8,690 bases of DNA, taken from positions 1 through 8,690 of the forward strand of contig PFHP01000010.1 of the NCBI GenBank assembly GCA_002782365.1, in the 5' to 3' direction. Position 1 is the first letter of the stretch. Each line of letters starts with the position of its first letter. Made by a program: the position numbers and the translations under genes. The stretch is from Candidatus Kuenenbacteria bacterium CG_4_8_14_3_um_filter_39_15 (GTDB lineage: Bacteria; Patescibacteriota; Patescibacteriia; UBA2196; GWA2-42-15). The notes beneath the pieces are model-generated. The model searched no databases. It was not told where the DNA came from and was given only the letters and a program-made list of their open reading frames with translations. Of the stretch, positions 5,109-8,690 are shown piece by piece.

Positions 5109-5771
5109 ATGGGTCATAAAGTCAATCCAAAAATATTTCGTATCAAAGTCAGCAAGACTTGGAATTCAAAATGGTTCCGGGATAAGTTTTATGCTGTCTC
5201 ATTGCAGACAGATGTGGTTATTCGTAAATATTTGGAAAGCAAACTGCGTGAAGCCAGTTTGGAAAAAGTAATTATTGACCGCACTGCCGATACCATAGAA
5301 ATTACCATTTATACTGCCCGCCCTGGTGTGATTATTGGCAGAGGCGGGGCTGGGGTAGACGAGCTGAAAAATCACATCATAAAAAATATTATTAAAAGCA
5401 AAAAGACAAAGGTCAACATTAATATTAAAGAAGTGAGCAAGCCAAATTTATCAGCCAACATCGTGGCGATAAATATCGCCCTAGACTTGGAAAAAAGGAT
5501 GCCCTTTCGGCGCGTCATGAAAAAATATATTGAAAATATTATTAAAACAGGCGCTCAAGGGGTAAAAATTGTCGTTTCCGGCCGTTTGGGCGGAGCAGAA
5601 ATTGCCAGAACGGAGAAGTTGACTGCGGGCAAGATTCCGCTTAATACCATTCGCGCGGACATTGATTATGCGCGGACTGCGGCCAGAACCACTTACGGCG
5701 CGATTGGCGTTAAAGTCTGGATTTATAAAGGCGAATTTTTCGGCGACAACCATGAAGATACGGAGAAATAA
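5109..5771 (+). CDS. rpsC: Small subunit ribosomal protein S3 (uS3)
   Basis: S3 binds the mRNA entry side of the 30S head and contributes to mRNA unwinding. The product has 220 residues and begins MGHKVNPKIFRI, the standard N-terminus. A type II KH domain carries its GXXG loop at residues 77-80 (GRGG) in RPGVIIGRGGAGVDELK. The C-terminal domain has RMPFRRVMKK, in which Arg134, Arg135 and Lys138 correspond to the E. coli helicase-linked Arg131, Arg132 and Lys135. It continues with VSGRLGGAEIARTE and the ending TTYGAIGVKVWIYKGEF. The tail is shorter than in E. coli (233). The A-rich leader has no Shine-Dalgarno motif. Confidence 0.98.
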   Translation: MGHKVNPKIFRIKVSKTWNSKWFRDKFYAVSLQTDVVIRKYLESKLREASLEKVIIDRTADTIEITIYTARPGVIIGRGGAGVDELKNHIIKNIIKSKKTKVNINIKEVSKPNLSANIVAINIALDLEKRMPFRRVMKKYIENIIKTGAQGVKIVVSGRLGGAEIARTEKLTAGKIPLNTIRADIDYARTAARTTYGAIGVKVWIYKGEFFGDNHEDTEK

Positions 5772-5788
5772 TAAATAATCCACAAATT

Positions 5789-6199
5789 ATGTTAGCCCCC
5801 AAAAAAATAAAACACAGAAAATGGCATAAAAGCGCCGGCACGTCCGGCAGCATTGCTTCCCGCATGACCAAGATTAGTTATGGTGATTTTGCCCTTAAAG
5901 CCATGACTGCCGGCTGGATTAATGCCAGGCAGATTGAAGCAGTGCGGCGCGTGCTTGTCCGCTACATCAGAAAAGGCGGTAAAATTTGGGTGAGGATTTT
6001 TCCTGATAAGCCCATGACAGTTAAAGGCGCTGAAGTCGGCATGGGCAAAGGCAAAGGGACGGTTGACCATTATGTCGTCTCAGTTTTACCTGGCCAGGTT
6101 CTTTTTGAAATGTCCGGCATTTCTAATGAACATGCCAAAGAAGCGCTTAATCTAAGCAGTTACAAGTTGCAGATTAAGACTAAGTTTGTTAAAAAGTAA
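5789..6199 (+). CDS. rplP: Large subunit ribosomal protein L16 (uL16)
   Basis: L16 helps position A-site tRNA and is needed late in 50S assembly. It is 136 residues long, as in E. coli. It starts MLAPKKIKHRKWHK and has the family segments FALKAMTAGWINARQIEAVRR (residues 34-54) and KIWVRIFPDKPMT (65-77). GMGKGKG (84-90) follows, and the end is the usual KLQIKTKFVKK. The most conserved loop normally reads R-M-G-x-G-K-G. Here its first residue is Gly84 (codon GGC at 6038-6040) instead of the arginine that is hydroxylated in E. coli (Arg81). The rest of the protein looks functional. It follows rpsC after 17 bases with no Shine-Dalgarno motif. Confidence 0.98.
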   Translation: MLAPKKIKHRKWHKSAGTSGSIASRMTKISYGDFALKAMTAGWINARQIEAVRRVLVRYIRKGGKIWVRIFPDKPMTVKGAEVGMGKGKGTVDHYVVSVLPGQVLFEMSGISNEHAKEALNLSSYKLQIKTKFVKK

Positions 6200-6209
6200 T
6201 TATTAATTA

Positions 6210-6404
6210 ATGAAAGCCAAAGAACTGCGCGTTAAAACGATAACCGAATTAAAAACCCTTTTATCAGAAAGAAGGGAAGCTCTAAGAAACATGCGTTTTA
6301 AAGTTGCCCAAAGGCAATTAAAAAAAGTTCATGATCTTAAAGCTGCTAAAAGAGATATTGCCAGGATTTTAACTATTATTAAACAAAAGTCATATGAAAA
6401 ATAA
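6210..6404 (+). CDS. rpmC: Large subunit ribosomal protein L29 (uL29)
   Basis: L29 is a small two-helix protein next to L23 at the tunnel exit. The 64-residue product is the usual size. It has MKAKELRVKTITELKTLLSERREALRNMRFKVAQRQLKKVHDLKAAKRDIARILTIIKQK, including the characteristic L..(R/E)..NMRF pattern and the alternating basic second helix. The start follows rplP by 10 bases in an A/T-only leader. The 3' end overlaps rpsQ by 11 bases, which suggests coupled translation. Confidence 0.96.
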   Translation: MKAKELRVKTITELKTLLSERREALRNMRFKVAQRQLKKVHDLKAAKRDIARILTIIKQKSYEK

Positions 6405-6675
6405 TCAGAAAAAAAATACGGATAAAAAGAAAAAAATATCCCGCGCCTTTACTGGTTTGGTGGTTTCTGATAAGATGGATAAAACTATTGTTGTCCGTGT
6501 TAATCGGACAAAAATACATGCCAGATATCACAAAAGGTATCATGTCAGTAAAAATTATAAAGTCCATGATCCAGCCAATCGGTTTAAGACAGGCGAGACT
6601 GTCAAATTTATTGAATGCCGGCCAATGTCAAAGGAGAAAAGATGGCGGGTAGTTCGAGGGTTAAACGAGGACTAA
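6394..6675 (+). CDS. rpsQ: Small subunit ribosomal protein S17 (uS17)
   Basis: S17 is a primary 16S rRNA binding protein of the 30S body with an OB-type fold. The 93 residues include RAFTGLVVSDKMDKTIVVRVNR (about 17-38), the basic HARYHKRYHVSKNYKVHDPANRFKTGETVKF and the ending ECRPMSKEKRWRVVRGL, all typical. The N-terminal 14 residues (MKNNQKKNTDKKKK) form a small Lys/Asn extension over the E. coli protein (84). The ATG at 6394 lies inside the end of rpmC, an 11-base overlap. The TAA stop at 6673-6675 lies within the 5' arm of a perfect hairpin. Confidence 0.97.
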   Translation: MKNNQKKNTDKKKKISRAFTGLVVSDKMDKTIVVRVNRTKIHARYHKRYHVSKNYKVHDPANRFKTGETVKFIECRPMSKEKRWRVVRGLNED

Positions 6676-6688
6676 ACTGCTTTAGTCC
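6669..6688 (+). promoter_or_regulatory. Perfect 8-bp hairpin over the rpsQ stop codon
   Basis: GGACTAAA (6669-6676) pairs perfectly with TTTAGTCC (6681-6688) around a 4-nt loop, CTGC. The rpsQ stop codon lies in the 5' arm. No T-tract follows, so an intrinsic terminator is unlikely. It occupies the largest gap (36 bp) in the rplC-rpsH run and could be a processing or mRNA-stability element, or a control point between rpsQ and rplN. Confidence 0.45.
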
Positions 6689-6711
6689 GAGTACCTACAC
6701 ATTTTAAATAT

Positions 6712-7083
6712 ATGGTTCAACACAGATCAATTTTAAATGTTGCTGATAACAGCGGAGCCAAACGTCTCCAGGTTATTCGCGTGCTTGGCGGATACAGAAA
6801 AAGATATGCCCGCGTCGGCGATGTGGTCGTTGTTTCGGTCAAAGAAGCTGAACCGCACACAGCCATTAAAAAAGGCTCGGTGATGCATGCCGTGATTGTC
6901 AGAACTAAAAAAGAAGTCAGACGCTCCAGCGGCATTTATATCCGCTTTGATGATAACGCCGCCGTTTTGTTTGATCAAAAATCAAAAGAACTAAAAGGCA
7001 CGCGCATTTTTGGCCCAGTGGCCAGAGAGCTCCGAGCCAAGGGCTTTAATAAAATTATTTCATTAGCGCCAGAAGTGCTTTAG
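6712..7083 (+). CDS. rplN: Large subunit ribosomal protein L14 (uL14)
   Basis: L14 lies at the subunit interface and takes part in the bridge to 16S rRNA; it is also the docking site of the silencing factor RsfS. The product has 123 residues, exactly the E. coli length. It shows MVQHRSILNVADNSGAKRLQVIRVLGG, then GDVVVVSVKEAEP, and the family signature AVIVRTKKEVRRSSGIYIRFDDNAAVL (residues 60-86), then GTRIFGPVARELR and SLAPEVL. I see nothing unusual apart from the hairpin upstream and the lack of a Shine-Dalgarno motif. The stop is TAG. Confidence 0.98.
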   Translation: MVQHRSILNVADNSGAKRLQVIRVLGGYRKRYARVGDVVVVSVKEAEPHTAIKKGSVMHAVIVRTKKEVRRSSGIYIRFDDNAAVLFDQKSKELKGTRIFGPVARELRAKGFNKIISLAPEVL

Positions 7084-7102
7084 CCATCATAACGTTCCGA
7101 CT

Positions 7103-7444
7103 ATGAAATTTAAAAAAGGCGACACGCTCAAAATATTAAAAGGCAAAGATCAAGGCAAGACAGGCAAAGTCTTGAAAGTTATTATTTCCCCTCAAAGCAA
7201 AAGTAAAGATAAAATTATAATTGAAGGCATAAATTTGCGCTATAAGCACATCCGTCCCAAACGTGCTGGCGAAAAAGGCCAGCGGATTATGTTTCCCTTT
7301 GCTTTGAGTGTTGCCAACGCGCAATTAGTTTGCCCTAAGTGCGGCCAGCCCACTAGAATCGGCTATCAAGTTTTGGCCAAAGCCCCGGAAACTACCAGAG
7401 AGAAAAAACAGCGAGTCTGTAAAAAATGCAGGGCGATAATCTAA
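7103..7444 (+). CDS. rplX: Large subunit ribosomal protein L24 (uL24), zinc-ribbon form
   Basis: L24 starts 50S assembly and sits beside the tunnel exit. The KOW motif is at residues 4-27 (KKGDTLKILKGKDQGKTGKVLKV), followed by IIEGINLRYKHIRP. The C-terminal part keeps a four-cysteine ribbon, C77-P-K-C80 and C106-K-K-C109. This is the zinc-binding form found in many bacteria but missing in E. coli L24. The length is 113 residues (E. coli 104). Between the cysteine pairs, KAPETTREKKQ is a few residues longer than in common homologues. rplE begins 5 bases after the stop. Confidence 0.97.
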   Translation: MKFKKGDTLKILKGKDQGKTGKVLKVIISPQSKSKDKIIIEGINLRYKHIRPKRAGEKGQRIMFPFALSVANAQLVCPKCGQPTRIGYQVLAKAPETTREKKQRVCKKCRAII

Positions 7445-7449
7445 TTTTT

Positions 7450-8004
7450 ATGAACAGATTTAAAGAAAAATATTTAAAGACGGTGGTGGCCCAAATGAAA
7501 GAAAAGTTTGGCTATAGCAATAGTCTTGCCGTGCCCAAGGTAGACAAGATAGTTTTGAATGTCAGGATTTCCGCCAGCAACAGTGACCAAAAATTTCAAG
7601 AATTAGCTGCTGATACGTTAACCAGAATCAGCGGCCAAAAGCCGATCTTTACTAAAGCTAAAAAATCAATCTCTTCTTTTAAAATCAGAGAAGGCCAGAT
7701 TGTCGGGGTGAGTGTCACCCTAAGAAACAACAGAATGTATGATTTTCTTGATAAACTAGTTAATTTATCCCTGCCCAACGTGCGTGATTTTCGCGGGCTT
7801 AGCCAAAAAAGTATTGACGGCCAGGGCAATTTAACTATTGGTTTCAAAGAATATTTGGCTTTTCCAGAAATTAATCCTGATGAGGTTGAAAATTTGCATG
7901 GCCTTGAAGTTTGTATTCATACCACGGCCAAATCAAAGAAAGAAGGTTTTATTTTACTTGCCCTTCTTGGCTTTCCTTTTGTAGAAAAATTAATTGATAA
8001 ATAA
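7450..8004 (+). CDS. rplE: Large subunit ribosomal protein L5 (uL5)
   Basis: L5 binds 5S rRNA in the central protuberance and contacts P-site tRNA. From the ATG at 7450 the protein has 184 residues (E. coli 179). It starts MNRFKEKYLKTVVAQMKEKFGY and contains VPKVDKIVLNV (residues 28-38), ISGQKPIFTKAKKSISSFKIREG (60-82), LPNVRDFRGLSQKSIDGQGNLTIG (108-130) and FPEI (138-141), all diagnostic. An in-frame ATG at 7426 would add 8 residues (MQGDNLIF) and overlap rplX by 19 bases. I prefer 7450 because its N-terminus aligns with the family. The loop after LNV reads RISASNSDQKF, where E. coli has a glycine-rich NMGVGEA, a lineage difference of unknown effect. Confidence 0.97.
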   Translation: MNRFKEKYLKTVVAQMKEKFGYSNSLAVPKVDKIVLNVRISASNSDQKFQELAADTLTRISGQKPIFTKAKKSISSFKIREGQIVGVSVTLRNNRMYDFLDKLVNLSLPNVRDFRGLSQKSIDGQGNLTIGFKEYLAFPEINPDEVENLHGLEVCIHTTAKSKKEGFILLALLGFPFVEKLIDK

Positions 8005-8028
8005 TAGTAATAATTAAACGTTACAACG

Positions 8029-8214
8029 ATGGCTACTACAGCACAAATAATAAGATCGCAGAGAAAACCCTCACGTTCAACCAGGGTTGTCAGACGTTGC
8101 TGGCGTTGCGGCCGGAACAGGGGTTTTATGAGAAAATTCGGCCTGTGCCGCATCTGTTTTCGTGAACTGGCCAATAAAGGTGATATTCCCGGCGTGACTA
8201 AATCTAGTTGGTGA
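8029..8214 (+). CDS. rpsN: Small subunit ribosomal protein S14, zinc-binding short form (uS14, type Z)
   Basis: S14 is a 30S head protein needed late in assembly. The 61-residue product is the short zinc-dependent form. It has Cys24, Cys27, Cys40 and Cys43 in CWRCGRNRGFMRKFGLCRICF and the invariant ending ELANKGDIPGVTKSSW. It ends in TGA directly after a Trp encoded by TGG, which argues that UGA is a true stop in this organism. The 24-base gap after rplE has no Shine-Dalgarno motif. Confidence 0.98.
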   Translation: MATTAQIIRSQRKPSRSTRVVRRCWRCGRNRGFMRKFGLCRICFRELANKGDIPGVTKSSW

Positions 8215-8242
8215 TTTTAATTTTTAATTTTTGATTTTTTAT
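8215..8242 (+). repeat. T-rich 7-nt tandem repeat in the rpsN-rpsH gap
   Basis: The whole gap plus the first two bases of the rpsH start codon reads as four 7-nt units: TTTTAAT, TTTTAAT, TTTTGAT, TTTTTAT. No other base is present except a single G. Similar (A)TTTTTAA-type linkers are, from memory, common in small AT-rich Patescibacteria-like genomes. The tract would make an unstructured U-rich leader in front of the rpsH start codon. It could also have arisen by replication slippage. Confidence 0.6.
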
Positions 8243-8690
8243 GACAGACCCAATCGCTGATATGTTAACACGAATACGCAACGCCCAGATGGTAAAAAAA
8301 TCTGTGGTCATTATGCCTTTCTCAAAATTAAAGTTTAATATTTTAACTTTAATGGCCAGGGAAGGCTGGATTGGTAGTGTTAAACGAATTGAGCCAGCTG
8401 ACGGTAAAGCCGACATTACTAAGAGCAAAAAAACAGACGCAGAGAGGTTGAATAGATTTGCCGAGCTGCAAGTTAAAATCAAATATTTAGATGATGGCCG
8501 TCAGCCTAAAATAACTTCATTAAAACGCATCAGCAAGCCAGGCGGCCGAGTCTATGTAGACAAGGAACATATTCCGTTTGTTTTGAATGGCCGTGGTCTG
8601 GCTGTTATTTCAACTTCCCAAGGGCTTTTAACGGATAAAGCTGCCAGAAAAGGCAAAGTCGGCGGAGAAATTATTTGTGAGATTTATTAA
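8241..8690 (+). CDS. rpsH: Small subunit ribosomal protein S8 (uS8) with internal insert
   Basis: S8 is a primary 16S rRNA binder of the 30S platform and, in E. coli, the repressor of the spc operon. The product has 149 residues (E. coli 130). The N-terminal domain is typical: MTDPIADMLTRIRNAQMVKKSVVIMPFSKLKF. The C-terminal half carries LKRISKPGGRVYV (residues 94-106) and the signature VISTSQGLLTDKAARKGKVGGEIICEIY (122-149). The excess is an insert of about 20 residues near 51-74 (EPADGKADITKSKKTDAERLNRF), between the N-terminal domain and the strand ELQVKIKYLDDG. The ATG at 8241 follows a U-rich repeat without a Shine-Dalgarno motif. The TAA is the last codon of the window, so the gene is complete. 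Confidence 0.98.
   Translation: MTDPIADMLTRIRNAQMVKKSVVIMPFSKLKFNILTLMAREGWIGSVKRIEPADGKADITKSKKTDAERLNRFAELQVKIKYLDDGRQPKITSLKRISKPGGRVYVDKEHIPFVLNGRGLAVISTSQGLLTDKAARKGKVGGEIICEIY

Noticed and set aside
8206..8214. Possible reassignment of UGA, as in some Patescibacteria lineages (Gracilibacteria, Absconditabacteria)
   Set aside because: TGA ends rplC in an ATGA overlap and ends rpsN right after the invariant SSW. No gene needs an in-frame TGA and Trp uses TGG, so the standard code fits.

Overview
The window is one co-directional block on the + strand: the 3' part of tuf (EF-Tu), then an unbroken S10-spc ribosomal protein cluster in the classical bacterial order: rpsJ (S10), rplC (L3), rplD (L4), rplW (L23), rplB (L2), rpsS (S19), rplV (L22), rpsC (S3), rplP (L16), rpmC (L29), rpsQ (S17), rplN (L14), rplX (L24), rplE (L5), rpsN (S14, zinc type) and rpsH (S8). 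rpsH ends exactly at the last base. I see no RNA genes, insertion sequences, CRISPR or credible minus-strand genes.

Organism: a bacterium using the standard code. TGA closes rplC and rpsN, TGG encodes Trp, and no in-frame TGA is needed anywhere, so UGA is not reassigned. The DNA is moderately AT-rich by eye. Almost no start codon has a Shine-Dalgarno motif, and several ribosomal proteins carry unusual low-complexity Lys/Glu-rich extensions or inserts (S10, L4, L23, L22, S8). Together with tuf directly ahead of rpsJ, this points to a candidate phyla radiation (Patescibacteria) genome, probably Parcubacteria-like. That placement is inference; a 16S or concatenated ribosomal protein tree would settle it.

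Layout: 1-857 tuf (partial); 858-935 a spacer with a terminator-like hairpin; 936-1295 rpsJ; 1296-1486 a 191-bp spacer, the longest non-coding stretch, holding a three-tier hairpin, two TATAAT boxes, a 13-codon leader ORF and a terminator-like hairpin with eight T's just before rplC; 1487-8690 fifteen tightly packed genes with gaps of 5-36 bp or short overlaps (rplC/rplD 4 bp, rpmC/rpsQ 11 bp). The products assemble into both subunits. L4 and L22 line the exit-tunnel constriction, L22, L23, L24 and L29 ring the tunnel exit, L2, L3 and L16 surround the peptidyl transferase centre, and EF-Tu delivers aminoacyl-tRNA.

I did not find a new multi-gene system. The part most worth a second look is the rpsJ-rplC spacer, which has the parts of a transcription attenuator placed where it would control 15 ribosomal protein genes. 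Next come the lineage-type extensions on exit-tunnel proteins and an Arg-to-Gly change in the conserved R-M-G motif of L16.
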